From NCBI GenBank assembly GCA_963691705.1, contig OY829545.1:37993475-38057474 (forward strand): a DNA stretch of 64,000 nucleotides, written 5' to 3'. This DNA comes from Viola odorata (Eukaryota; Streptophyta; Magnoliopsida; Malpighiales; Violaceae). Both the position numbers and the translations under genes were made by a program. Below, piece after piece: positions 32,560 through 46,380 of this stretch; positions within the stretch are counted from its first letter, which is position 1; each line of letters opens with the position of its first letter. Below the pieces are notes generated by a model that was not told the DNA's origin, searched no databases, and saw nothing but the letters and a program-made list of their open reading frames with translations.

Positions 32560-35500
32560 ATGAATAGAGGTTTTGTTGAGACAATGAGGATACGGGATGG
32601 CTTGGCGGTGGTTGTGGTTCTGCTCTTGTCCTTATCAATGGTTATGCATTCAAAAGCTGATCACCAACAAGGTTTTGATGTTCGTCGGCACCTATCCACC
32701 GTCACTAGGTCTTTCATGTTTTCCTTTTGGTTTCCTTTCCTAATTTCTGTCTTCTTTACACTTTTCACTTCCTTTTCATCTGTCCCTATCTAATTTTGGC
32801 GATTTCTCAATTTTATTTTGCCGATTAGTTAATGGCTGGTTCGATGTACAGGTATGATTTCATGAAGAATGTTGTTGAGTCTTCCTATGCACCCTCTAAT
32901 GTTCCTGATGGATGCACACCTATTCACTTAAACCTTGTGGTAATTTCCTTTGCTGCTTTTTTGTTTTGTCGATCAATGCTTGCGTGCATAAATATTGAAG
33001 TTTTGGGAGAAAAAGGAAAGACAAACTTTCACCTGCCAAATTATTTAGTGGAAATGTAGGTTTCTGTTACAGTAGAGTAATCCAATTCCTGCAAGGACCT
33101 TTCGGCAGTTGGCTTCTGCTCATGAGCCTCTACCTTAATTTGTGTGCTAATTCGTTTTATGTATGCCTGACCATTCTTGTTCTGTTCTTGTGGGATTATC
33201 TCGCAAGTTGCTTTTTCCCTTGGGTGGGCCCATTTCCTTCTATATGTCATGTTACTAATTTCCTTAGTTTTTTTTTTTTTTTATCATTCAGCTTTCCACT
33301 TCTTTGTTTCTCCTGAGTTTCTGTTGTGAATACTCTTTCAATGCTGTGATGAGTGTTAATGCAGAGTTCTCAAGCCTACCTAACTAGTTTGCTGAATCCT
33401 TGTTTGGTTTTCACTTCCTAGGCAAGACACGGGACTCGCTCCCCTACAAAGAAACGGATGAAAGAGTTAGACAAGTTGGCATCTCATTTGGAAGAACTTG
33501 TAAGAGAGGCTGAACAACAGAAATTTTCGTTGAAGAAACTTCCTGCATGGCTACAGGGCTGGAGATCTCCTTGGAGAGCAAAAGTGAAAGGTGGAGAACT
33601 GATTGCAAAAGGAGAAGAAGAATTGTATCATCTTGGACTTGGGATTAGAGAACGATTTCCACAGCTGTTTGAAGAGCAATACCATCCAGATGTGTATCCC
33701 ATTAAGGCCACACAGGTGAGCTCGACCCTAAGTGTTCTTTCTTTTCAGGATAGTAAAAGTGCTTGAAATGGAATGTCTCTTTAGCTTCTGATTCAATTTA
33801 TATCACAGAAATATTTTTCTGCACTGCTTATCATTTATTAAGAGATTTACTTTTAACTTTTGGGCATCTAGAATACTATTTATCTTTTGGTGGATAACGA
33901 AACTAATTGCTTCTTAGCCTCTCTGTTTTTCTGTCTTTTGTTTCTTTTATGGTGTTGTCATTTCTCCATTGTGATAGGTACCTCGTACATCAGCAAGCGC
34001 TGTGGCATTTGGCATGGGGCTTTTAAGTGATAAGGGAAGTCTTGGACCTGGGCATCATCGAGCATTTGCCGTTACTAGCGAAAGCCGTGCAAGTGATATT
34101 GTACTGAGGTTTCATGATTGTTGTGAAAACTACAAGGTACATGCATTGATGCTTCTGCTATTTTTTGGGTGCAAACAGACAATTCTCACATTTCTGATTT
34201 TAATGCGGGAACAGAAACTTATTCCTGATAAAGTTTTGCAAATACTTTTTCTTATTGTTTTGTTAGTAGTGTGAAACCATGAAAATTTCAGTGTCTCATT
34301 GCTACCACTAATGGGAAAGGAAAGAACAAGGCCCATTGCAAATAGATGAGGAATGGTGGCTGAAAGGATGCTTTTGTCTTTGTTGTGAATCTTATGGAGA
34401 CAGAAGGACTGAGAACTTCCTAAAAGTTGAAAGTTCACAACAAAGTCAAAGTTCTGTGGTTTGTTGGAGATGCACGGTCCTGCCATTTTTAACACTGTGC
34501 AATATGCCATTTCTTTACCTTGTGACAGCACACATTTAGTTGTCCATGTTTTTGGATACACCTGTGCAATCTCTTCATTTTTCTGGTTTCCATGGCATTG
34601 AATCAGAGTGTCCACGACTATTGATGATGCAATTGTTTCCTATTAGTGCTTACTTTTTGTTCAGAATGTTGGTGCTAATGCTTTCCACTGGTGCTTGCAT
34701 TTATGGGTGCAGGTTTTTCGGAAGAAGCAGGAGCCTGACGTTGATAAGCTCAAGGAACCTGTCTTGGATGAAATTACATCTGCATTAGTGAGCCGGTATG
34801 GGTTGAAGTTCAAAAGACAGGATACTGCATCTCTCTGGTTCCTTTGTAAACAGGTGACAAGTTCCCATGTCGCTTACAGTGCCATGAAACCAATTCCTTT
34901 CTTTTGTGATTACTTAATAGAATTACTTTTTTCTGTTCAATGGAGGCTTACTTCTAGTGCAATTCCCTATTGGATTTCAAATTTGCAGGAAGCATCTGTT
35001 TTGGATATAACGGATCAAGCTTGTGCTCTTTTCAGTCCTTTGGAGGTAGATGTGTCATTGATGTTTGTTTGTGTTTGAAAATTGCCATGCTGTCTTCTGT
35101 TGTCAACTCGTTTCTTTTTTAACACTGGATGAAATTGACCAATCAAAATACTATCTAGAAATGAATACCAGTACAAGCCAAGAATTCAGATATTACGAAG
35201 CACCCCAGTTCCAGCAAATTAGAATAAGCTTCATAGTTTTAATTCTAGATTGTGAAGACTAGAGCAGATCTATTTCCAAAATCAGTTTCATTGTTAATAC
35301 TAGTTGCCTATAATTCCAGTCTTCAAAGTGGTAGAGTATGCAGCAAGAAGTCTGCCAATGAGCTAAAAGATCATTTTTGGAGATGAATTGCTGCTTACTG
35401 CAACTAGAAATCTCTAAATTGTCCTAATGTTGTCAGTCTTCATAGTACAAATACATCTTTAGGAAAGTTGCATCCATGGAAAATCGTTACCCTGAGGACT

Positions 35501-38500
35501 GTAGATGATCAGAAATTAGTTATACACTTGCAAAACTCATGTTTGTGGGTAATCTGTTCAAGATTCGGAGTAATGAACTATGGAGCTCCGTAACAGCCAA
35601 CCATCCTGCTATAGGTATATTTTCTAAGTTTACTTCATTAAAGCACTTAATAGAGTTCTTGTGATCAATAGTAATCTTCCTGCTAGCCTTATCAGGTTTA
35701 AAGATTAATAGTTCGGTAGACCACCTGAAGCAGACTGAATTTCTGGCCCAACCATCTTATATTCCAATAGGTCAACTCCAATAGGGGGCAGGTAGAAGTC
35801 ATACTACTCTATTTCTCTATGATTAGAAAAGAGGACCGTATGGGGAAGCCCGCTTGTCCAGCCTAAGGCAAGTGGTTCCTCCGTTATGAATTTTATGACT
35901 AGTAACGTTTTTTGCTATTCTCTCAAATTCAAAATCTTTGGCGTACTCCATATGCAGTCATTTTTTGCACTTTTAAGCTACATGAGACTCCTACCTTGAA
36001 TCATGTAGGCATGAACTTAGGCGACCTTAAGGAATCCATATGTTAACATTAACCTTGGACACTCTAAGAATACGAGCACTTCATTCCTTTGCTTTCGTGA
36101 TATGAAGCCTCATCCAAGAAACTTTTCCTCTAGTAGAGGCACTTGGATCACCATGACTAAGAAAAGAGCTGAACTTACTTTCTATGCCATAGTCTAGCTG
36201 TGGGAACAAAAATCAGAAACCAATAGTTTTGAAAACTAAATAAGTATCATGAATTTAGTGGTCAGTACTGGCTTTGATCCATAAGAGGCTTATAGTTGAA
36301 TTTGTTTTGCCTGCCTGAATTGTAACACTCCTAACTATGTGATTGTAAACTAATTTTTAACATAAAAATCTTCCATTTGGAAAAGACTGATCAGTGGGAA
36401 ATCTTAAGTGAGAAATTGAGAGCATTATACTTGTACCTCAATGTGAAGTTCTGAATGAATTGCTGCAGCTCCTTCTATTTTCCAAAACTATTCAGTTTCC
36501 AAACATTCACTATACACCACTAGTTTAATTTAGACCCTATGATTTTCAATGGCAGGCCATCATACTAAGATGTTGTATTTTATGTTGGCGGGATTGTAGA
36601 TAAAGTCAAAAGAAATCACATTTTAAGTGTTTCTGGTTGAAAATTTATTTGTGCCACCAATAAGGGAAAACACACTGCCCTTTTTAACAAAAAAAAAAAA
36701 AAAAAAAACAAATATCGCCATCTGACATGGGTGTATTAGTGAAGTGTATTCAAGAGCATATTTTTTTAGTTTTATTCAATTTAGTCAACATATCCCATTT
36801 ATTTAATTTAAATATGTTGCTTTTGTGTTCAAATGTGGATGAAACCATGCTTATATTTTGAGTTGTGACCTTGGTTTCTGCATTAACATGATGTTTTAAA
36901 AAGGTCTGGCCGCCAATGAAATCAAGACTGACAATGTTCTAGTATTTCAGGGGTAGAGCACGTTTTATCCCTAATTTAGGGAAGAACTTGATGCTTTGAT
37001 GACATTTTAAAACTATAGTCTCACCGTCTGATTTTTTCGAAATTTGTTACCCCCAGCCAAACCCTTTATCTGATTGTCTCTTACTATCCCTGCAGTTATA
37101 AGTCATGCTTCTGAGAAACTAACTCCATGTAAGAGGATAATGAGGCTACTGCACATTTCCTCATTTCGTCAGTGTGATGCATTTTGACAAAATAGTAAGG
37201 TGATAGTGACGTCTTTAGCCTAAAACACTTTCCATCAATCCTAACTTCAATTTTCAGCCTAAAACACCACAACTTCCCTTAAGACCAGGGCTGTCCAAGA
37301 CTTCCCCAATGACTAATATACCGATGTCTGTTAGTCTGAAAGTTGTCAGTTTGGCCTGTGTTTTTTCCTTTTCCATTGGTATTTTGAAAAATGGAATAAT
37401 TTGCTTGGTTTTGGTAACAAGAACATCATGTGATTGGTTAACTTATGAAAACCATAATACTTTCTTGGGAAGCTTTTATTTGGGAAGCCTGCAATTGCAG
37501 TTTAGAAATACCAGGTAAAGAATTGTCTGGCATTTTACGCTGCATAGAGATTGACTTGCTATATACATGCCCTTTTGTAGGTTGCTTTGCTGGAGTGGAC
37601 AGATGACTTGGAGCTATTTATATTGAAGGGTTATGGTAATTCCTTAAACTATCGAATGGGAGTGCCATTGCTTGAAGATGTTATTCAGTCCATGGAACAA
37701 GCTATTAATGCTCTTGAAGGTAATTTAAAATCAAATGCCATGTTTTGCGGGCTTCCTTTTTTATCTTTGACACCATGCCTTTATGATCAAGTAAGGGTCG
37801 CAGTATACAAATCCTGTTTGTCTATCCCAAATGCCTCTAACCTCCTTGTCTGCAGTAATCTGTGATGTGCATGCCATCATAAAATTTTGTGGCAATGGCC
37901 ATTGACAGTTTGGAATATGATCAATCTGTTCAATTTTTTATGCTGTTTGTTGCTATTATTTCATGTCTCAGTATAGTCTGATCTACTAAAGAAGTCAACT
38001 CTTTTAATTGGATACTTTTCATAACCTGTCTGTAATGCAGTGAAACATTGATAATTCTTTTCATGCTATGCTGATGCTGGTATTGATAATGTATTGCTGG
38101 TTTTCTCTTACTCTTCTTTCTGTTTTCCTTGTAGAAAAATACCCTCCTGGAAGTTATGAAAAGGCAAGATTACGATTTGCGCATGCAGAGACTGTGGTAC
38201 CATTTACGTGTTTGCTTGGTCTTTTTCTTGAAGGACCTGGTGAGTTCTTTCATCACTAGACACTCTTTACTATGCCCACCTCTGCATTAATCGCTCTATT
38301 GAATATTTTAATTATGTGGGTTCCCATGTGGCTTTTGCTTAATTTGAATTTGTAGTGATCTGTGTGATCTTTCAGAATTCTTGCAAATACAAAAGGAAAA
38401 ACCTTTGGAACTCCCTCCAAAGCCTCCACTGAGTAGAAATTGGTGGGGTAATGCTGTTGCTCCTTTTGCTGGGAACAACATGTTGGTTCTGTACAGTTGT

Positions 38501-38960
38501 CCAGCAAACTCTTCAAACAAGTACTTTGTTGAAGTGTTCCACAATGAACATCCCATTCCAATGCCGGTATAGACTTCTCGTTGGTGTTGCAAACTATCAT
38601 ATTCTTTTGTTCCTGCGTTTTTTTGGTGCATGATATGTTCTCTATGGTTAATGTTTTGCACTTTTGTGAATAGGGTTGCAATGATTCACACTTGTGTCCA
38701 TTTGAAGTTTTCAAGGTACTAGCATTATTGAGTTCAGATTTGTGCCATGGGATGATGATTGCTGGCCCCTTCTCATTTTGCTTGATTTCTGTTTTCAGGA
38801 AAGAGTAGCAGCTCCTCATTTAAAGCATGACTATAACGCAGTTTGCAAAGTGACTTCAGAACAGCCTGAACAAAATACTCTAACCAGTAAGTTGTTACTC
38901 CTGTTTCAATGGCTCTTTTCAAAGGGGAGTGATGCACGACCTACCAATGTTGAACTGTAG
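32560..38960 (+). CDS. MINPP1: Multiple inositol polyphosphate phosphatase (histidine acid phosphatase, phytase-like), 11 exons
   Basis: Exons: 32560-32708, 32852-32939, 33422-33715, 33978-34136, 34713-34853, 34989-35045, 37581-37719, 38135-38239, 38376-38566, 38674-38715, 38799-38960. All introns have GT-AG borders, and the frame stays open for 508 codons. The product has an N-terminal hydrophobic signal (about residues 14-31), the catalytic RHGTRSP at 81-87 (nucleophile His82) and the HAE proton-donor motif at 359-361, which define branch 2 histidine acid phosphatases of the MINPP type. The family removes phosphates from InsP6 and lower inositol phosphates in the secretory pathway or apoplast. 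It ends NVEL, only a weak echo of an ER-retention tail. Intron 6 is 2.5 kb. It is the only intact host gene here. Confidence 0.93.
35046..37580 (+). other. Large intron 6 of the MINPP gene
   Basis: The 2.5-kb intron has a GTAGAT donor and a TTGTAG acceptor. It includes an A-run of about 20 at 36690, and I see no coding sequence or recognisable transposon. It is several times longer than the other introns, so an old insertion is possible. Confidence 0.6.
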
Positions 38961-39061
38961 TTTGATATTCGACAGAAGAAAATGGAACTCTTCCATTGTA
39001 CTTTTGCCTTTTCGACCTTCCCTTGTGATTTTCAGGCAAGGCTAACTAGTAACTAGTAACT

Positions 39062-39245
39062 TGTCGTGTTACTCCTTTCCCAATGACTCTCATCACGGCG
39101 GAATGTTACACAACTTACCAATGTTGACTTGTAGTTTGTTGTTCATGAAAGAAGAAAAAGAAAAAGAATCGAGTAACTCTTCCATTGTAGTAGTTTTTAC
39201 CTTTTGACATTCCTTTGTGATTTTCAGACGAGGCTAGCTCCTCAT
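39062..39245 (+). pseudogene. Decayed tandem duplicate of the MINPP last-exon end and 3' UTR
   Basis: About 170 bases repeat 38890-39045 in the same order: 'ttactcctttcccaatgactct', then 'cttaccaatgttgacttgtag' (the gene has 'cctaccaatgttgaactgtag'), then 'aactcttccattgta' and 'ccttttgacattcctttgtgattttcag'. The copied stop survives but its exon frame is lost. It lies within 300 bases downstream of the gene. Confidence 0.7.
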
Positions 39246-40497
39246 CTTAGCGGGATTGTATCAACATGGATAAACGCTCCTTTAATGGCAGCAGGAGTTG
39301 GCTTCTCTCAGTATTTTTATTTTGGTGCTTTCTCACCAGACATCTAATCCCGAGCTACTTGTGGTTGGTTCATCTAATCATGGTGTTCTCTGTTTTTAGC
39401 ATTTTATTATTCTTGGTTCTCTCAGTAACTGTCGATTGCGCACTGTGATTCCTTCGTTTTCTTTCACTCAAGAAGTTGCCATTTCTTTTTCCCAATGTCA
39501 TGCCGCAACGGCTTGTTCAATCACAAACCATGTGGTGGGTTCCAAGTTCGGATAGATTTTAATCGGTTTATGGATTATCCAAAAAATAATTCCCTTTCAT
39601 TCAAACTATTTCTGAAGCATTTCAGTTTATAAGTATCGCAAAATAAATTGCTAGTGTTTCTTGTTTTTCTAAATAGGATTGAGCTAGTGGGTCAGATAGA
39701 AATTTCATCTTGATCAATTCTAATCTATTATTCCTAAATTTTTACAAAAATAAAATCTTTTCAATCTGAGTATTAAACTTTTAAAAAAAATTATTCAAAT
39801 TGAATAGAATAATATTTTAAATATTTTAGTTTGAATATTCAAAATAGTAATTCAATTTGAATAATTCAAATAGTAAAGGATGGTTTGATAACTCGGATAA
39901 TTTAGTTTATGCATCGGTTTTGCCCATCCCTAATATAACGCCATGGATGGAGTCGACGAGCCATCCCATCCATATCAATAAAAAGTATAAACCTTCGTGG
40001 CGTGGCTACGTGATTTCGGTGGTGACCTGCCTACAACTACTGTCTTCCAATCCCGCTGCTACGTGACCATCCATGCACCCTCTGTTGAGACTGTGACCAT
40101 GTTCTGATGATCCACCAACTCCTCATGAGTCGTGGTAGAAGTAGAACGACGGATGGTGCTACAACTGTCATAGGATGGGAACACAAGCCCACGAATCCCA
40201 GGCCAAGATGAACATTGAGCAGAGATATCCACTCAAAGAAATTCATTTGTACTAAGAAAAGAAAGTCATCGCCTTCAATCTTTTTCCCTTGGAGAATTTT
40301 AAAAATAAAATATAGTCCATTGGTCACATTATAAGATTTCTTGAGTTTTATTGGTGTTACGTTAGATTAAAAATAACATTTGGTATCTTTATATAAAATT
40401 TGTAATTTTTGAATATTTGAGTTGAGTTAATTTTAAATATTAAAAAAAAAACTTATTTAAAAAAAGAAAATCTGTGTACTTTTCATTATTACATTTA
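39246..40497. other. Intergenic DNA between MINPP and the Argonaute pseudogene
   Basis: AT-rich in parts; no gene, RNA gene or repeat family recognised. The open frames present are short and show no conserved protein features. Confidence 0.4.
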
Positions 40498-40600
40498 ATA
40501 TTATACTTTTCTACCTTGATTTTTTGTTGGTATTTTTTACTTGCTTGCTGTAGTTTCTTTTGCTGTTTTTGAGATTTCTGTGTTACTCAGGAATATTGGT
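40498..40600. repeat. Inverted repeat arm 1
   Basis: About 95 bases ('gattttttgttggtattttt', 'acttgcttgctgtagtttct', 'ctcaggaatattgg') are the near-exact reverse complement of 41296-41395. The 700-bp interval holds the last recognisable Argonaute exon. Confidence 0.85.
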
Positions 40601-41295
40601 ATAGAATAAACTGCTGTTTTTGAGATTTCAATTCTCAAACGAGTATTTAAGGGCTATAGAATAAACTGCTGCATAGGAATAGAAAAGCTGACATTATGTG
40701 TAACACAGATTGTTGGTCAGGGCTTGCAACTTATCAGCACTGAAGTTGTTTATATCAAACAAAACATGGTAATGTATATAGGTCGACTAGTCCCCTACAC
40801 TAACCCAAACAAACAACCACTATTTTTTAGAATCAAAGTATGAGAGAAGCTTAAACATTTCTTCAACCAAAAAATTTTATACCTTGATTCCGGCGTGGCT
40901 GTTAAGATAGAAGTCTCGCTCTGTAGGGTGGCAAATCCCAGTATCAACAACAGTACCTACAGAAACCAATGTAACAAATTATTCTCCTACGAGAAAGTAC
41001 AAGTGTTTGTTCCATTGAAAAGACTATCAACGAATCTGGCAGTATGTTGCCACTCCTATCAGACAGAACGATTACTGTGGTTAGCTGGAAACATAATAAA
41101 GGTAACTGGAGGCAAGTAAACCCTCTTCTAGCGAGCCACAGGCCTGGATAAAAACACAACTCACATTTATATAAATATATATGTTCAATGAAATTATTAT
41201 GATATGCGGCCGATAGGTTAATTACTCAATATATTAATCCATCATAACCAAATACTAGTAATTAAACATATAATAAAAATAATATACTAACATCC

Positions 41296-41395
41296 AATAT
41301 TCCTGAGTAACACCGCGAAATCTCAAAAACAGCGAAAGAAACTACGGCAAGCAAGTAAAAAATACCAACAAAAAATCAAGGGAGAAAAGTATAAG
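41296..41395. repeat. Inverted repeat arm 2
   Basis: Reverse complement of 40498-40600 with only a few mismatches. It lies in the interval between the last two recognised Argonaute exons. Confidence 0.85.
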
Positions 41396-44300
41396 TGCTC
41401 TAGCATACAGGAATCTGACTACAAAACTATAATTGGTCTAACTTACAGGAACCTTAAATGAGCAAACAATGAGACAACAATGTGAAGTCACAAGAACAAT
41501 CAGCCTTAAAATGAAAGGCAATCCAAAAAATGACCTAGAAGCAGTAGACTATTTATGAAGGCAGACATTACCTTCCATATCGCATCCATTTCATGTAGAA
41601 GGACCTGAGAAAATTGGCCTTCACTAACACCATCCCTGTGGAGTACAAAAGAATCAATAATCAGGTGCAGCAGACCCCTATAGTCCCACTATGCATTGTC
41701 TATCATAGATCATACCTGTAAAAGATAATCCTACGAGGCTTCTGACCAGTGGCATTTTTGAAAGCAATAAGCGGTTCCCTACAGAGAATAAAACAGATAA
41801 GTAGGATTTCACTCTAGTGCTACTGCAGAAAATAAGTGTTAACTCCCCTACATAATCATACCACCAGGAACTATGCCCCTCTTTGGATCATGATGTGTCT
41901 TATAGAGGTCGTGAATAATTTCCTCTAGGTGAGTTTGGGCGGAGACAATTCCTCTATACTTTGTAACCTCTGGCCAATCCATTGAAGCAACCACCTGCGT
42001 CAAAAGAATCAACACATGGATCTTCAAAGAACTGAAGAGTAGGTGTTGGTAAACATACCGCTGCTATTGACGGGCTGAAATCTTCGCCTGGTGGTGGATG
42101 GGTAAACATCAGCCACAAATATAATGGTAGGGAGGTCAGTTACAAGATCAATTCTCCTTAGAATGGCGTCATTCAGTGCCATGTTTCTCCCACCAACCTA
42201 CGGAATTTTGATTCCCATCGTAAAAAAATTCCAAGTGGCCAACAAAACTTAAAGATACAATCAAACACAGTGGGAATATCAGACCTTAATATTGATTTTG
42301 AGGGATAAATTTTCAAGATATTGTTTGCTAAGTTTTAATGCTTCGGAGGGTCGGCAGCATTGGGTAACTATTCCCAATTCAGTTTCACAAATTCGCTTGA
42401 TTTTTCCTATAAAAGAGAGAGATTAATTACAGGAAAAGAGGCAAAAGTTCACCCACGAATTTGTTGACCAATTTTATTACTAACCATAAGACCCACTGAA
42501 ATCAGGTAGAATGATAATCAGCAACTGAAGATACTTCCCATTTTGATTTGCCAATTTTGCATCAGCTTGATTATGAACATCAACAAGAGTCTCCTCTATC
42601 TGATTATGATAAGCAGAACGTGTTGGAACAATAGGATTTGGGTTGAACAACTGCATTAATCCAATAAGCTCCAAAAATGAATGCACCATGCTAAGAAATG
42701 AATTTCATAGGCAAAAAGGAAATATTTAGCAAAAACAGGTCATACCATTCCTTTACTAGTGCACATCTCAATTAGTTGCCCACAAAATTCTAAGGGAAAT
42801 TCCTTGTACACACGTTGAGAGAAATTTACAAGGGTCCAGCAATCTACTCGCCCACCATTCACCATTTTCTACAAAGATAGACATAAAAAGTCAGATGACC
42901 TTTGAATTTACAGCACAAACAGAGTATAACAAACATTTGAATATGATGCTGCCTTCATATAAATTAGTACAACACAGTTAATGACCTCTAGAAATCCTGT
43001 CATATTAAAACAACACACCATTTCATGAAATTCAACTACACGTTCATGGAGTTGAAATCAACAACAACAAAAAAAAAAAAAACAAGAGAAAAATCCAAGT
43101 TCGTGAGACTGCAGCAGATACATACACACCCAGTAACGGACAACTCTCCAAGCCATATATATAACTATCTAAAGCACCGGCAAGTTCACCTTGTTAATCA
43201 TGTTCCATGTCCCTAGTTGAGTATTAACCACAGATTCCTGGCCGTCATTATGATACTTGAGCTTCAATAACCACAAGAAAACATGAATTAGTGTCAAAAC
43301 TGACATGTTATTATATTTATTAGTCAAACATATAATTAGTAATTTAGCATTACCTGTGGAGGTGGCAAAATTCGAGCATTAATCAATGCTAGCTGATCCT
43401 TTACAGAAATACCAAACTCCTTCACAATGTTGGTTGTGTTGTAACCATTTTGAAATGATGACAAAAATGTGAAAAAAATTATAAAATACATTAAAGGAAC
43501 ATAAAGTAATTCATCAGAAACACAAAATTTCAAGCATAGAATTAACACGTCCAAATACAGTTTTACCGTCTTGATGGAAGCTTCCCTCTCACTAGGCCGT
43601 TGGCATGACGCTTTCAGAATCCCAGCAACATGCCTTTCATTCAACTTCCTTGAGTACCTTTGTCCTTCAACAATTCTACAAAGCTGCACGTGAAGTCAGG
43701 CATAAATACATACTGTCATCAAGCTCAACTAATGCTAAAACATACATAAAAAGGTTACACGCTCATCCAAAAAACACAACCTCCATAGGCAAAAAAACAG
43801 GTGGTGCTTTATTTCCAGCTTGAAGTGCAGGCAGAAGTGGATATTTGAGACTAACATTGTATCTTTCAGAGAAATACTGAGTAACAGACACTCTCTTTTC
43901 ATCTTCAAGAGTAAACCTGAAGATAAAGAAGCAGAAAGTTCAATAAGTTCAACTATTAAGAATTCCAAAAGTGTGGAATGAATAATTGTCACTATTACCT
44001 GATTTTAAGGTTGAAAATGAAACATTGAGAAAATATACCAACATAGTCTAACTATTTTATCACTTCAGTACCGTTATAGATTACATATTCATTCAAAAAG
44101 GGGGGAAAAAGACATGCGCTCACATTGTCTGGTTCACAGGTTTCGGAGATACACATGTTATCTTGCAGGTTTTGGGATACTCCAAATAAGTAAGTCGTAC
44201 TTTAACACCATCTAAAGCCCTTTGGACCTGGAAGTGGCACATGAAAGAGTAAACACAGAAAAGAACAGTTGAATATGATACTGTTGGTGGGGAAAATAAC

Positions 44301-45472
44301 CTTCACACGATCCTGCTCAGGTAGAGCCCTCGACAAGTCTCTAACATTCAAGTACTTTGCAACAAATTCATTTGTAAATATAGCCTCGGTTGTAGCCAAC
44401 ACATCTACAACACAAAGATTAGATATTGTATGTTAGAAATGATCATGATAAATATGGTACAACATAATATATATCATAAGGAATTAAGTAAAATAAAATA
44501 ATTAAAAGTATTACCAATATTAAAGGAGAGTCCCATTTGTGTTGGCAGAAGGCTTTGATAGTATCCTCTCCAAATGCCATCATTAAGATTGTGACTTGGC
44601 CCCAATTGAGGGGAGAAAAAGAACCTCCCAAAATTAACATACCTCGTAGCACAAGACAAAATTAAGTAGAGTAGATAATAAACTAACAAACAACCAAATT
44701 TAATAGAAGAATAAGTGAGCCATAATACTTATCTGATGGTGCCATTCTAAGAGCAGTGTCAAGAATTTGCACAGTTTTCTGAGGAAAATCCAATTGCCTG
44801 CCACTTAAAAATTGTCTTAAATGATGAGCATCAACTTTGGCTGCATACTTGATCGCAACCTTAAACACACTCTCCCTTCTACAGGGGAAGTAATAATAAG
44901 AGGACTTCAACCACAAGAGAAGTAAAGAAACTATTACTTGTAGTATAAGTAATCTACCATATATGGATAAAAATATCAGATCATAAAAGACAACAATTAT
45001 TACCTGGTTGATGTGGATGACCTAGGATGAGTACGACCATCATTATTTGAATCCTTAGTCAACTTAACAACAATTTGCTCTGATTCAAATGGTAAGGGTC
45101 CAGCAGTATAAAGGTTCTTCCGGCCATCATAAGCTGGTCTTTTCTCACCCAAATTCGACTTGCGATACAAATGAACAAGCTCAGATATGACACCTCGGTT
45201 AACTTTCTTTGAAGTCACCTCTAGCGTTATCGTCACCTTAACCAAGAATGATCAAGGTACAATGTCAAAAGCAGTCACTTAATTCAAAGTAATATAACTA
45301 CAAAATATAATACTTAATAAAGCCAAGTTGTCCATTTCCAAGATCTTTTTGTAGACAAAGCCAACCCAGATTTTTTCAGATGTGCCAAACAAAATCTTGT
45401 TAAAAGGACGAATATGGGGAAAGAGCAATGCTATACAAGTCACCCAAACATCCTGAATTCACATCCTGATGG

Positions 45473-45543
45473 AATTAATTAATTACGAAAATGCCATCCA
45501 TTAATTACAAAAATGCCATTCATTAATTACGAAAATGCCATCG
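45473..45543. repeat. Short tandem repeat, three 22-23 bp units
   Basis: 'attaattacgaaaatgccat' is repeated three times with one-base changes, within the first intron of the Argonaute pseudogene. Confidence 0.8.
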
Positions 45544-46380
45544 GGATGTTTCGGTGACTTGTTTGGCATTTTTTGGGGGGAAATGATACAATTGATTCGT
45601 AAAAAAAAAAGTTAATATAAGTAAGTTTTTTCAGAACAAACAAAAACCAATGGAAAGCACCAAACAATGTATTTATTTCGCAAACGAATAAACAGTAGAA
45701 AGTAATATTCAATACTACAAAATTGCAAAATCTACTACAGCAAAAAGGAAACATGACAATCAAAGCAGTATTACAAGTGAAACTTATGAATAATCAAACC
45801 CATCATTTAATGAATAAACCAATTAACATGCATCACCGCAGAAAAAATATCAAAGGAAAGAAAAAATGCAAGACATGATTCCTTACGTCGTAGTGGTGTA
45901 GATCCTTATCAGCTATCTCCACGAGAAAGTGATTCGCCCTGATCATAAGCTTCCTCCCTGCAGTACCAACTCCTGGTCTCGCCGAAGGTGCCAAATTTAA
46001 CTTCACATCCACCTCTTTACTTAACTTCTCCACTGGCCCCGAACTCGATGACGTCGGTGGCTTCGAATTTGCTAGAACTACAGATGACGGAGCCGGTGGT
46101 TGAGAAGGTCTCAAACTCGACGATGCATGTGGCATCATTGCTGGCACTACTGATGACGTAGTCGGTGGCTGAGCAAGGGTAGCAGCGTAGGTAGGTCTCG
46201 CTAAAGGAGGAAAGGGCGACGACGAAGGAGACGCTAGAGACGGTGGTGTACTCACCTTTATTGGAGTCGAAGGCTGAGAATGGCTAGGATCGACGATGGC
46301 GCCTCGACCACCACGACCTCTACCTCTACCACCTCCACCACCACCACCGCGTTGGAAGCAGAAACCACATTATGTGCTAG

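Larger units (their letters stand above)
40883..46380 (-). pseudogene. Argonaute (AGO1/5/10-clade-like) pseudogene, about 18 exons, 3' truncated
   Basis: Read leftwards: an Arg/Gly-rich start near 46350-46290 (RGGGGGGGRGRGRGG) without an in-frame ATG; a Ser/Pro region; the N domain (45236-45004, 44878-44733); PAZ (44645-43782); and MID/PIWI in small exons near 43686, 43445, 43262, 42869, 42655, 42411, 42199, 41997, 41780 and 41638. RDGVSEGQFSQ (third-position Asp) and, near 40890-40960, [16 protein letters not shown] (His) are present. The first catalytic block is frame-shifted: the sequence reads FVADVYPS where one fewer T (42090-42100) would read DVTHPPPGEDFSP. The exon near 41145-40900 has further frame changes and lacks the usual QKRHHTRLF stretch, and nothing after SHAGIK is found. 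The intact family loads small RNAs for silencing; this copy cannot make a full protein. Confidence 0.85.

Noticed and set aside
34130..34615. 161-codon minus-strand frame in a MINPP intron
   Set aside because: It overlaps exon 4 antisense and intron 4; no conserved protein features.
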